Virus record (IMG/VR): IMGVR_UViG_3300034198_019599
Location: 1 to 35,312 of that record
Length of the DNA: 35,312 nt
Direction: 5' to 3' (one strand)
From: a virus
Made by a program: the position numbers and the translations under genes
The notes under the pieces: model-generated
What the model saw: only the letters and a program-made list of their open reading frames with translations
The model's database searches: none
What the model was told of the DNA's origin: nothing
Part shown: one piece after another, positions 1 to 6,890 of the stretch
Layout: every line of letters begins with the position of its first letter
Numbering within the stretch: position 1 is the first letter of the stretch

Positions 1-1
1 A

Positions 2-229
2 ACTACAACTACTGCAGCTCCTACTACAACTACAACTACTGCAGCTCCTACTACAACTACAACTACTGCAGCTCCTACTACAACTACGACGACCACTACT
101 GCTGCTTCAACTACTCCAGCTCCAACTACAACTACAACTACTACAACTACTGTTGCACCGACTACTACTACTACTACTACCACAACTACTGCTGCTCCTA
201 CAACTACTACAGCAGCACCATATACCCCA
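2..229 (+). repeat. 27-bp tandem repeat encoding Thr/Ala/Pro linker
   Basis: A unit containing ACTACTGCAGCTCCTACTAC recurs every 27 bases, with GCAGCT at 14, 41 and 68, then degenerates into Thr-codon runs (ACT/ACA/ACG/ACC) up to about 229. The unit is nine codons, so gain or loss of copies keeps the reading frame. Such arrays commonly change length by slippage or recombination. The array may extend left of the window. Confidence 0.85.
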
Positions 230-778
230 ACTATTGATTCTTTAACAACTACTTCTACACAAACTTCCATTACCGTTTCTTGGACAAGCAATTCAGGTTA
301 TGCCTCATACAAGATTTACTCCACTTCTGGAGCTATTGCTGGACAAGATGTTTACGCAGATGGAAGCCCAGGCTCTTACACTTGGACAGGGCTAACGTGT
401 GGCTCAGCAGGCTCTGCTTCTGTAGTGCTTTATAGCGGAGCTGGTCAAACTGGAAATCGTTCAGCTGCTGGAACTGGCTCTTTTGCTAAATCTACAGTTT
501 CTTGCGCAGCAACTACTGCAGCCACTACTACTGCAGCACCAACCACTACTACTGCAGCCACTACTACTGCAGCACCTACTACTACAACAGCTGCAGCTAC
601 GACTACAACTACTGCAGCTACGACTACTACAGTGCCCCCAGGTGCTGCTGGAAACAGATGTACATCGTTTGACGTAGCTCAAGGTTGTTCTAGTACATCA
701 GTTTGTGCTGCAGCGTGTTCTAGCGGAGCTGGTTGTAATCCAATTACAGCTGGCTGGGATAATAGCGGTTGGTGCTAA
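2..778 (+). CDS. Thr/Ala/Pro-rich surface protein with Fn3-like domain (5'-truncated)
   Basis: The 5' end lies outside the window; 258 codons are visible. In order there is a Thr/Ala/Pro tract built on a TTAAPTTTT unit (about residues 1-75), a domain of about 90 residues with the fibronectin-III signature SITVSW followed by SGYASYKIYS, a second Thr/Ala tract (about residues 168-215), and a C-terminal segment of about 45 residues with six cysteines ending NSGWC. Fn3 and low-complexity linkers are common in exposed phage tail, fibre and decoration proteins, so a surface display or adhesion role is likely; this is inference. The Thr-rich tracts resemble mucin-like O-glycosylated linkers, and glycosyltransferase genes follow 1.7 kb downstream. 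The six clustered cysteines suggest a disulfide-bonded or metal-binding cap. Which virion part it belongs to cannot be told without the missing N-terminus. Confidence 0.75.
   Translation, partial: TTTTAAPTTTTTTAAPTTTTTTAAPTTTTTTTTAASTTPAPTTTTTTTTTVAPTTTTTTTTTTAAPTTTTAAPYTPTIDSLTTTSTQTSITVSWTSNSGYASYKIYSTSGAIAGQDVYADGSPGSYTWTGLTCGSAGSASVVLYSGAGQTGNRSAAGTGSFAKSTVSCAATTAATTTAAPTTTTAATTTAAPTTTTAAATTTTTAATTTTVPPGAAGNRCTSFDVAQGCSSTSVCAAACSSGAGCNPITAGWDNSGWC
508..641 (+). repeat. Second Thr/Ala codon repeat tract
   Basis: Degenerate repeat of ACTACTACTGCAGC-type units inside the surface-protein gene, encoding alternating TTT and AA/AP blocks between the Fn3-like domain and the Cys-rich end. The copies are less exact than those at the left edge. 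It shares codon choice with the first array, so the two probably arose by duplication. Confidence 0.75.
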
Positions 779-805
779 GATGCAACCACTAGATTCGGAG
801 TTAAT

Positions 806-1186
806 ATGTTAACTGATAAAGATATTACTTTTGCATATGATGGAAATCCTGGTATTCCTTTAGTTTGGGTTATTGACACGGATTGTGTATATGACTTACC
901 TTTAAGTAAAGAACATGCTGATATTTTCTTAACACATGATGAAGTTATAGAAATTACAGAGCAGTATCCTAATCATGAGGGTATTACTGTTAGGTTTTTA
1001 AAAGATGGAAATGTTTTAGAAGAACTACACACAACCGAGTATTTTGGAAGTATATTGCTTAGTAACCCTCAAGTATTAAATTTAAAAGACTATCCTTTTG
1101 GGCGCTACGTAGAGTCTCCTAATGCTAAGTTTATAGATGGACAATTTGTAATAACAAACCGCGATGTAACAGGAATGATGCCTTAG
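806..1186 (+). CDS. Hypothetical protein, 126 aa
   Basis: I do not recognise this protein. It is mildly acidic, has no membrane segment or signal peptide, and shows no known motif. A GGAG Shine-Dalgarno sequence five bases before ATG 806 supports the start. It sits 27 bases after the Thr-rich surface protein and 10 bases before a Cys-rich small protein and the radical SAM gene, so it probably belongs to the same transcription unit. A role as a small virion protein or as part of the modification cassette is only positional inference. Confidence 0.7.
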   Translation: MLTDKDITFAYDGNPGIPLVWVIDTDCVYDLPLSKEHADIFLTHDEVIEITEQYPNHEGITVRFLKDGNVLEELHTTEYFGSILLSNPQVLNLKDYPFGRYVESPNAKFIDGQFVITNRDVTGMMP

Positions 1187-1196
1187 AAAGGTAACC

Positions 1197-1427
1197 ATGG
1201 CTAAAAGTAGGTGGGAACAATACAAGGAAAAAAATGGGGTAACCCCTCTTGACCTTTTAAACCCGGCAACAAAAAAAGCAAACGACGAACTAGCGGATTC
1301 AAGAATGGCTATTTGCCAAGCTTGTCCAGAGCTTTTTAAACCAACAACTCAATGCAAACGTTGTGGCTGTTTTATGCAAGCTAAAACTAAACTTGAGTCT
1401 GCAAAATGTCCTTTGGATAAGTGGTAA
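1197..1427 (+). CDS. Small Cys-rich zinc-ribbon-like protein (DUF6171-like)
   Basis: 76 residues; AAAGG lies five bases before the ATG. Six cysteines (C40, C43, C53, C56, C58, C71) form a CxxC-x9-CxxCxC pattern with a later Cys in a CPLDKW ending. Proteins with this pattern, a basic start and an AKCP(L/I)xKW end are common small phage proteins, often placed near glycosyltransferase or structural genes; DUF6171 is my best family match, from memory. The cysteines probably bind zinc. It ends three bases before the radical SAM gene, so a partner or substrate relationship is possible but unproven. Confidence 0.75.
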   Translation: MAKSRWEQYKEKNGVTPLDLLNPATKKANDELADSRMAICQACPELFKPTTQCKRCGCFMQAKTKLESAKCPLDKW

Positions 1428-1430
1428 CTT

Positions 1431-2432
1431 GTGGAGTTCTTTAACAAAATAAGCATGGCGCAAATTGACCCAAACGGTCTTTGCAATGTTGGGTGTTGGT
1501 TCTGTCCTGTGTCTCACGGCGGTAACCCTGAAGCTGGTAGAGCTGACATGCCCGTTGAAACCCTTCGCTCTGTAATTGAACAGCTTATGGAAGGAAAAGG
1601 AACTTTTGTTTCAGATACTTTTGATTTTGTTTACACTGCTCACTATAACGAAGTGCTTTTGTATAAATACTTTGAAGAAATGTTACAAATCTTTAGAGAA
1701 CATGGGTTACGCACTATTGTACTTACAAATGGAACCCCACTTACAAAAGCTAAAGTAGACATCATTAAAGAATACCAAGACGTTGTTTATGGAATATGCT
1801 TGAATATTCCAGCTGCAGAAGAAGAGCTTTGGGCTAAGTACACAGGTAAAAACCCAAAAATGTTTTCAAAACTTATGGAAAATATTCAATATGCAATTGA
1901 TTCTTTACCTGCAATGTTTGAGTCAAAAAACTTATCAATTCAAATCAATGGGGTAACAGAAGAGTCTCTAGCTTCTAAAAACGGTTGGATAACTCTTTTA
2001 GAAAATGCTCCTGACATTGATTTAAGAGTTGATGGTGGAGATTTAGATAGACAGTACAACCTTTTCTTAGAACGATTCCCTGGCATAAACGCTTACAAAA
2101 TGCCAAGTTTAATTGACAGAGCTGGTCACTTGGACAAAATGGGAGTAATGACCAACATTGATGGCATCAAAAAATATACTCAGCAAGACAAGAAACGAGT
2201 AGTTGGTTGTGGAAACGGTATTGAAGTTGGTGGTCGTCCAAATGGTTGGATTCACATAAACGCCAACGGTGCGTTAATTATTTGTTGTAACGACTTTGAC
2301 TTTGAAACGGTATTTGGCAATATTAATGAGAAGCCAATTAAAGATATTTGGATGAGTATAGACCACAAAGAGATGGTTCTTGACTCCTATAAAACATTGT
2401 GCACTACTTGTGCTCATGCAATTTGGGAGTAA
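1431..2432 (+). CDS. Radical SAM/SPASM-domain protein
   Basis: 333 residues. The N-terminus carries the radical SAM cluster motif CNVGCWFC (C18, C22, C25; CX3CX2C), which binds the [4Fe-4S] cluster that cleaves S-adenosylmethionine. The C-terminal part has a SPASM-like set of cysteines: one in VVGCGNG, a CC pair in ALIICCND, then CTTC close to the end, preceded by the typical GNINEKPIKDIW spacing. SPASM proteins usually modify peptides or proteins, or act on sugars, by radical chemistry. The GTG start at 1431 is taken because an ATG at 1455 would leave only nine residues before the cluster motif; neither has a clear ribosome site, so the start is uncertain. The following glycosyltransferase ATG lies one base past its stop. 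The substrate is unknown; neighbours suggest a glycan or surface-protein modification cassette. Confidence 0.85.
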   Translation: MEFFNKISMAQIDPNGLCNVGCWFCPVSHGGNPEAGRADMPVETLRSVIEQLMEGKGTFVSDTFDFVYTAHYNEVLLYKYFEEMLQIFREHGLRTIVLTNGTPLTKAKVDIIKEYQDVVYGICLNIPAAEEELWAKYTGKNPKMFSKLMENIQYAIDSLPAMFESKNLSIQINGVTEESLASKNGWITLLENAPDIDLRVDGGDLDRQYNLFLERFPGINAYKMPSLIDRAGHLDKMGVMTNIDGIKKYTQQDKKRVVGCGNGIEVGGRPNGWIHINANGALIICCNDFDFETVFGNINEKPIKDIWMSIDHKEMVLDSYKTLCTTCAHAIWE

Positions 2433-2433
2433 T

Positions 2434-3342
2434 ATGAAAAGCATTTTTATTCAACTTGCGGCATACCACGATTATGAACTACCCGAAACTATTTTAGATT
2501 GCATTGAACAAAGTTCAGGTAAATATCAATTAAATTTTGGAGTTCATCTTTGTTACAAAGACAATAATGACATTGTGTTACCTGACCTTCCAAATATAAA
2601 AGTTGCTACAAGTAAGGCCCCTAAAAACATAGGTTTAGGTTGGGGGCGTTATTTAGCCCATCAATTTTATAATGGGGAAGATTTTTATTTGCAAATAGAC
2701 TCTCACAGTAAAATGGATGAAAATTGGGATTTAAAACTTATTGAACAAATTTATGATTATCAATTGCACGGATTTGCTAAACCTTTAATAACCAATTACC
2801 CACGAAACTATTGGTATGACAATGATGGGCTGTTCAATTGCGATGCTGGAAACAGTACTAGTGAAATTAGATTTATTGAAAAACCAGACCAATTTAAAGA
2901 ATCGTTATTGCCATCTCAAACTGCTTATACAACTAGAGAAAAAAATATATTTTCTAAATCTATTTCTGGAGGTTCTGTATTTACAGTGGGACCATTTATA
3001 ACCCCAAACACAGATATTTCATTCTATGGTGAAGAAATATTTATTGCAGCTAGAGCTTACACTCACGGTTTTGACATTCTTATTCCAAAAGAACAATTCA
3101 TGTACCACCTTTATTTTGACCACAAAAAACCAAAAAGTAATAAACGAACAATGGTGTGGAAAGATTACCCGAATGAATTTGATAGCATGGATGTTATTTC
3201 TAAAAACCTTATAAAAAGAATGTTTCAAGAAAACTTGGTTGGAGAAGGTTTTTTGGGAACAGAACGCACACTCAAAGAATTTGAAGATTTTTCTGGGTTG
3301 AATTTTTCTACCGGAGAAATCACTGAGTGTGGAGACCAGTGA
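2434..3342 (+). CDS. Glycosyltransferase, GlcNAc-transferase-like (PF11397 type)
   Basis: 302 residues. The N-terminus MKSIFIQLAAYHDYELPETI followed by a segment around GVHLCYK matches the opening of the PF11397 GlcNAc-transferase family (SIFVQIASYRDPEL-like), whose eukaryotic members attach GlcNAc to a protein hydroxyl group. An LQIDSHSKMDENWD segment occupies the place of the metal-binding DxD/DxH motif in that family. Start ATG 2434 is chosen over an in-frame ATG at 2380 because the latter lies well inside the radical SAM gene. It overlaps the next gene by four bases. Probable reaction: transfer of a sugar from a nucleotide sugar to a virion protein or host glycan; donor and acceptor cannot be read from the sequence. 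Confidence 0.82.
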   Translation: MKSIFIQLAAYHDYELPETILDCIEQSSGKYQLNFGVHLCYKDNNDIVLPDLPNIKVATSKAPKNIGLGWGRYLAHQFYNGEDFYLQIDSHSKMDENWDLKLIEQIYDYQLHGFAKPLITNYPRNYWYDNDGLFNCDAGNSTSEIRFIEKPDQFKESLLPSQTAYTTREKNIFSKSISGGSVFTVGPFITPNTDISFYGEEIFIAARAYTHGFDILIPKEQFMYHLYFDHKKPKSNKRTMVWKDYPNEFDSMDVISKNLIKRMFQENLVGEGFLGTERTLKEFEDFSGLNFSTGEITECGDQ

Positions 3343-4322
3343 AAATAGCAATAACTGCTTATGTAGACAACCATCACTTAACTAAATTTGTAGACGAATG
3401 TAACTTAATGACCTTTAGTGGTCAGTTATTAGATTCTCGGTTTACATTTGTGTTGTTTGCTCATTCCGAAGCAGTCCCCCTTCTAGACACCTATCCTAAT
3501 GTTCAAATTATTGAGTACGAGGTTCCTAAGGATAAGTACTATACAGATTACAAATTTGCTCGGTCTTTAGTCTTTTCCTACGACAAAGTAGATTTTTTTG
3601 CAGACTACGACTACGTAATTAAAACCGATACGGATGTAATACTTACACCTAACTTAAACAACTTCTCATTTGATGAAAAAATCTATGTTGGTTTAGGACA
3701 TTACAGCGTTAACCAAGAAAGCATAACGGCTTTAAAACAAGCAGCAATTGATTTTGGTTATCCTCAATATAGCCGTATTGCAGATATGCACTCCACAATA
3801 ATTGCAAAAACATCAACCATGATGGATGTCATGAAGCTTTCAGACGAGCTGTGCCGAAAGATGTACTACGAGCTTCCTGAAGACGGGGAATGGGGGACGG
3901 CTAAGTTATGGCGCGGTCCCCTAGGCGGTAACTCTGGGGTCTGCTCTATGTATGCGGCTGAAATCATTTTGTCCTCTGTTTACCCCAAAGAACAAGTAGT
4001 CGTTACTGACAGCATTGATGCCGGGTCTGATTGGGAAAAACCTTGGTCTGAGGTGTACCACTATCACTGTTATCACCATGACTTTATATACTCTAAGTTT
4101 CAATCTCGTTATGGGTCATACAGAGACCTAGACTATGCATTGGGAGATTCTTCAGCAGAATATTGTTTAAACGTATACATCGCACGACGAGAAGCAGCTA
4201 AAAAAAATCCCGAATTGTTTAATAAACCAGAACCAACAGTGGACCCTCTTCCACCTGGATATAATGGAATACCCCAAATTCAGTATCAATATGGTTCAGC
4301 ATTACCCTTTAAAAAAGTATAA
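3339..4322 (+). CDS. GT-A-like glycosyltransferase with DxD motif
   Basis: 327 residues from GTG 3339, which forms a GTGA overlap with the upstream gene; GTG 3327 would add four residues. The start VKIAITAYVDNHH and the later YDYVIKTDTDVILTPN give a Rossmann-like beginning and a DTD metal/nucleotide-sugar site typical of GT-A enzymes. A WRGPLGGNSGVCSMY segment and a His-rich stretch (YHYHCYHHD) may form the acceptor or metal site. I cannot name the exact family. Directly coupled to the preceding glycosyltransferase, it probably acts on the same glycan, for example as a second, chain-extending enzyme. It is the last gene before the head-closure-type gene. Confidence 0.8.
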   Translation: MKIAITAYVDNHHLTKFVDECNLMTFSGQLLDSRFTFVLFAHSEAVPLLDTYPNVQIIEYEVPKDKYYTDYKFARSLVFSYDKVDFFADYDYVIKTDTDVILTPNLNNFSFDEKIYVGLGHYSVNQESITALKQAAIDFGYPQYSRIADMHSTIIAKTSTMMDVMKLSDELCRKMYYELPEDGEWGTAKLWRGPLGGNSGVCSMYAAEIILSSVYPKEQVVVTDSIDAGSDWEKPWSEVYHYHCYHHDFIYSKFQSRYGSYRDLDYALGDSSAEYCLNVYIARREAAKKNPELFNKPEPTVDPLPPGYNGIPQIQYQYGSALPFKKV

Positions 4323-4342
4323 AATAAGGGACAATATCTCGT

Positions 4343-4993
4343 ATGCGAGGTTCAAAAGTCCAAGGTAGATTCAAAGTAGATTTTGAACACCTATCTATCA
4401 ATGAGGGCATTGTTGATGAGCTCCGCGACCCTGTTGGAACAACTGTTAATTGGTATTTATGGGATGCTCAGTTCTTTGAAGACCACCCAGCTGAAGTAAC
4501 TGACGACATTTATGACGTGTCTTCTCAAGTGCCTGGTCAAGGACGTAAATGGAAAAACCCATTTGAACTCCCTGTAATTATGGCTCAACAGCTCCGAGGT
4601 ACAAACGTTATGAATGAACGTGGTTTTTACACCACAGATACTTTGAGGTTAGTAATTTCGGTAGCAGATGTTGAACGTCTTCTACCTGCTTTAATGGCTA
4701 ATCCTAACGTGCACATTAAAGACCGCATTGTATTCCAGGGCGAAACATTTGTTCCTACCCGAGTGCTTCCTCGTGGTCGTTATGCCAACAACTATGCGGT
4801 TGTCACCATTGACTGCAACCAGGTTAACTCCGAAGAGCTTGTTAATGACCCACAGTTCCAAGTATTTGTGGATGCACCGGTCCCACCTCAAGGCAGCATA
4901 AGTCCTGGAGGAATTGGTAATTCAATAGATGGCGGTTCGCCAACTACTGTAACCTTTGACTCACTTCTTAGCTCTGGGCAAATCCAGGGTTAG
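4343..4993 (+). CDS. Head closure/head-to-tail stopper-like protein
   Basis: 216 residues. The middle of the protein (MANPNVHIKDRIVFQGE, then a Thr-Arg-Val strand and YAVVTIDCNQVN) resembles the small beta-barrel of head-completion or stopper proteins, where a DR(I/V) segment and a final beta strand are typical. The last 40 residues are Gly/Ser/Pro-rich and probably flexible. It precedes the neck and tail genes, which fits a connector role between portal and tail. AGGGACA upstream is a modest ribosome site. The family assignment rests on shape and gene order only; an unspecified virion protein is the alternative. Confidence 0.55.
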   Translation: MRGSKVQGRFKVDFEHLSINEGIVDELRDPVGTTVNWYLWDAQFFEDHPAEVTDDIYDVSSQVPGQGRKWKNPFELPVIMAQQLRGTNVMNERGFYTTDTLRLVISVADVERLLPALMANPNVHIKDRIVFQGETFVPTRVLPRGRYANNYAVVTIDCNQVNSEELVNDPQFQVFVDAPVPPQGSISPGGIGNSIDGGSPTTVTFDSLLSSGQIQG

Positions 4994-5012
4994 TACTGAC
5001 GAAAGGAACACA

Positions 5013-5126
5013 ATGGCTGAGGAATTTGAAATAGACAACGACCTATTAGACGAGTCGTTGTTTGATGAAGACTTTGATGACCACGCATTAGATGAAGATG
5101 ATTTAGAAGAATTTGATGATGAGTAA
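5013..5126 (+). CDS. Highly acidic 37-aa protein
   Basis: ATG 5013 follows GAAAGGA at an ideal distance. The 37-residue product has 19 Asp or Glu residues, mostly in its second half (DEDFDDHALDEDDLEEFDDE), and no Lys or Arg. The next gene starts inside its last codons. Such an acidic peptide could mimic DNA or bind the basic small proteins encoded next to it; this is inference. No homolog recognised. Confidence 0.65.
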   Translation: MAEEFEIDNDLLDESLFDEDFDDHALDEDDLEEFDDE

Positions 5127-5328
5127 CATAACCACAAAATTACAACCAGCACCGTTGGCATTCCCAAATGGGGGAGGATTAAAAGCTATGGCAAATAAAG
5201 CACCTGCTTCTCAAAAACTTGAGATGGAAGCGTTAAAGAAAAAACATGAAGTAGACATTGCTAAGTTGCAAGAAAAACACGCTAAAGTAAATAAACCTCA
5301 AAGTCCAAAGGTAAAAAAGAATGGCTAA
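5119..5328 (+). CDS. Small Lys-rich coiled-coil-like protein, 69 aa
   Basis: ATG 5119 overlaps the end of the acidic gene; ATG 5116 is equally possible. A second in-frame ATG at 5188 lies about 10 bases after a very strong GGGGGAGG, which could produce a 46-residue form starting MANKAPASQK. The C-terminal half is a charged helix (LEMEALKKKHEVDIAKLQEK) with heptad-like spacing, likely a coiled coil. It ends in KKNG and overlaps the next start by eight bases. Function unknown. Confidence 0.65.
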   Translation: MSNITTKLQPAPLAFPNGGGLKAMANKAPASQKLEMEALKKKHEVDIAKLQEKHAKVNKPQSPKVKKNG

Positions 5329-5509
5329 ATCAATTAAAGTTGCAGGTAAAAAACACACTATTAAGAAAAACAAAAAGGGTGAGGTTATTGTTGACCACGC
5401 TGGTAATACTGGTAAATACGACAAGATTAACCTGACAAAAAAGGCTGGCTCAAAGACAATTGCTCAAGGAGTTAAAGCGACTAGAAAATGGCATAAACAA
5501 AATGGCTAA
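5321..5509 (+). CDS. Small basic protein, 62 aa
   Basis: Very Lys-rich, with a short beta-like stretch (GEVIVDHAG) between basic segments. The ATG sits in an AATGGCTAA overlap with the previous stop, and the same eight-base overlap is used by the following gene, so the three genes are translationally coupled. No cysteine, membrane segment or recognised domain. Its basicity fits a nucleic-acid-binding or virion-internal role, but that is inference. Confidence 0.65.
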   Translation: MAKSIKVAGKKHTIKKNKKGEVIVDHAGNTGKYDKINLTKKAGSKTIAQGVKATRKWHKQNG

Positions 5510-5783
5510 AGCAAAGACTGAAGCATGGAGCCGTAAAGAAGGCAAAAATGCTAAAGGCGGATTGAACGAAAAAGGACGCAAGTCGTATGAAAAATCTCAT
5601 CCGGGTTCTGACCTTAAGCCTCCTGTAAAAAAAGAACAAGCCGCTAAATCTAAAAAGTCAGCTGCTCGTCGTAAGTCTTTTTGCGCCCGCATGGAAGGCA
5701 TGAAAAAAGTAAACACCTCGTCTAAAACAGCTAATGACCCTAATAGCCGTATTAATAAGTCTTTGAGAGCTTGGGATTGCTGA
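5502..5783 (+). CDS. DUF6321-like small phage protein
   Basis: 93 residues. The sequence follows a conserved phage pattern: EAWSRKEGKNAKGGLNEKGR, then LKPPV, then RRKSFCARMEGM, then INKSLRAWDC at the end. Proteins with this ordered set of motifs recur in many tailed phages and in some bacterial genomes; I associate them with DUF6321 from memory. The function is unknown. Start ATG 5502 lies in an eight-base overlap with the upstream stop; an upstream in-frame start at 5460 would run deep into the previous gene. Two conserved Cys residues (in SFCAR and the C-terminal WDC) may bind metal. Confidence 0.8.
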   Translation: MAKAKTEAWSRKEGKNAKGGLNEKGRKSYEKSHPGSDLKPPVKKEQAAKSKKSAARRKSFCARMEGMKKVNTSSKTANDPNSRINKSLRAWDC

Positions 5784-5926
5784 TGGCGACAAAAAATAAT
5801 CCTTGTTGGGATGGGTATGTCCAAGTAGGAATGAAAATGAAAAACGGAAAAAAGGTACCAAATTGCGTTCCGGAAAAGGGCGTAGCAAAACCCAAAAAAC
5901 AAACTAAAAAGAAAGTGAGCAATTAA
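5783..5926 (+). CDS. Small basic protein with CWDGYVQVGMK motif, 47 aa
   Basis: The TGATG overlap with the DUF6321-like gene sets the start. The pattern NPCWDGYVQVGMKMKNGKK followed by VPNCVP is one I recognise from short uncharacterised phage proteins, commonly found beside DUF6321-like genes. Two cysteines (C8, C28) flank a beta-hairpin-like core; the last 15 residues are nearly all Lys, Gln, Pro and Thr. It is too short for routine gene callers. Function unknown. Confidence 0.75.
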   Translation: MATKNNPCWDGYVQVGMKMKNGKKVPNCVPEKGVAKPKKQTKKKVSN

Positions 5927-6024
5927 TGTGTGCTAAGTGTGGATGTAACTGTAAAATTGGTAAACCAGCCAAAGGGTGTACGTGCACTTGCGCTACCTGT
6001 AAAACTGCTAGAAAGAAGAAGTAA
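5926..6024 (+). CDS. Metallothionein-like Cys-rich peptide, 32 aa
   Basis: The start forms a TAATG overlap with the upstream stop. Eight of 32 residues are Cys (C2, C5, C7, C9, C18, C20, C22, C25) in CxxCxCxC and CxCxCxxC groups, followed by a TARKKK basic tail. Two Cys clusters in so short a chain is the hallmark of metallothionein-like metal binders, though the peptide is not a member of a named family that I can identify. Probable role: binding Zn, Cu or another soft metal, or acting as a structural Cys-rich knot. Confidence 0.7.
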   Translation: MCAKCGCNCKIGKPAKGCTCTCATCKTARKKK

Positions 6025-6026
6025 CT

Positions 6027-6869
6027 ATGAATCTTAATCCTACTCAATTTGGTAAGGTCGGCGGCGCTATTGTTGGCGGTGCTGCAGGTCTTAGCGGAGG
6101 TCTTCCTGGTGCAGCTGCAGGTGCTTACCTTGGCTCTAAAGCAGGACCTGTTGTAGCACGTAATGCTGCAACTGGCGCAAGCAATGTTGGTAACGTTGCA
6201 GGTGGTGCATTGTCACACGCTGCTTCTGGTGCCGCTGCTGGTTTTAAACATTTTGGTCCTTTGGGCGCAATTGTTGGTGGAGAAGCAGGCGCTGTTCGTG
6301 GCGCTGCATCTTCTGCTGCTGGACATAACGTATTGCACGGAATGGGAACAGGCGCAAAGTGGGGCGCACTTGGTGGTCCTGTTGGTGCTGCTGCTGGCGC
6401 AGTCGCTGGTGGTATCGCTGGTCTCTTCCATCACCGTGGCGCTTCAACTCCAAACGCAGGTGCTGCAGCTCCCTCTATTGCCGAAGCTAAGCCGGGAGCA
6501 ACTAGTGCAGGAAGTGCATACACAATAAAGCGTGGAGATAATTTAAGCTCTATTGCTGCCTCTCATGGAACAACTCTTGATGCTGTTCGTAAAGCAAACC
6601 CAGAGTTTGCTTCTAACCCTAAATACAAAAACGGTAATATGATTTTTTCTGGCGGTAAAGTTAACCTTCCTGGTGCTAAAGCAGCATCTTCAAGCAGTGC
6701 TCCTACTGTTCCAAACCGTGCTACCCCGCAACGGGCAATGGTAAGTCCTTCACAACCATCAATGATGGGTAAGGTTCAAAATATGCCTTACAACAGCACC
6801 ACTCCTGCAAGCCCTACACCACTTCCAAATGCATCAAGAGCTAACAAAACTATGATTCAACCTCTCTAA
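6027..6869 (+). CDS. Glycine-zipper and LysM-domain protein
   Basis: 280 residues in three parts. About residues 1-140 are Gly/Ala-rich glycine-zipper repeats (VGGAIVGGAAGLSGG, IVGGEAGAVRGAASS, LGGPVGAAAGAVAGGIAG) of the kind that packs helices or inserts in membranes. A LysM domain follows at about 166-212 (YTIKRGDNLSSIAASHGTTL, ANPEF, then a VNLPG end), which binds peptidoglycan or chitin-type glycans. The last 65 residues are Ser/Pro/Thr/Asn-rich and probably disordered. There is no catalytic domain, so it is not itself an endolysin. It could be a virion protein ejected to cross the envelope or a wall-anchored protein. It lies between tiny basic genes, two bases after the metallothionein-like gene. 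Confidence 0.78.
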   Translation: MNLNPTQFGKVGGAIVGGAAGLSGGLPGAAAGAYLGSKAGPVVARNAATGASNVGNVAGGALSHAASGAAAGFKHFGPLGAIVGGEAGAVRGAASSAAGHNVLHGMGTGAKWGALGGPVGAAAGAVAGGIAGLFHHRGASTPNAGAAAPSIAEAKPGATSAGSAYTIKRGDNLSSIAASHGTTLDAVRKANPEFASNPKYKNGNMIFSGGKVNLPGAKAASSSSAPTVPNRATPQRAMVSPSQPSMMGKVQNMPYNSTTPASPTPLPNASRANKTMIQPL

Positions 6870-6890
6870 GAAAAAGAAAGAAGCAAATAA

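Noticed and set aside
2-229. CRISPR array
   Set aside because: The 27-bp units are contiguous, have no unique spacers and are in frame with Thr/Ala/Pro coding.
461-682. Ser/Cys-rich reverse-strand frame in the repeat region
   Set aside because: The composition is the complement of Thr/Ala codon repeats; no independent coding sign.
5597-5902. Reverse-strand frames over the DUF6321-like gene
   Set aside because: The + strand carries conserved phage motifs with TGATG coupling, so these frames are shadows.
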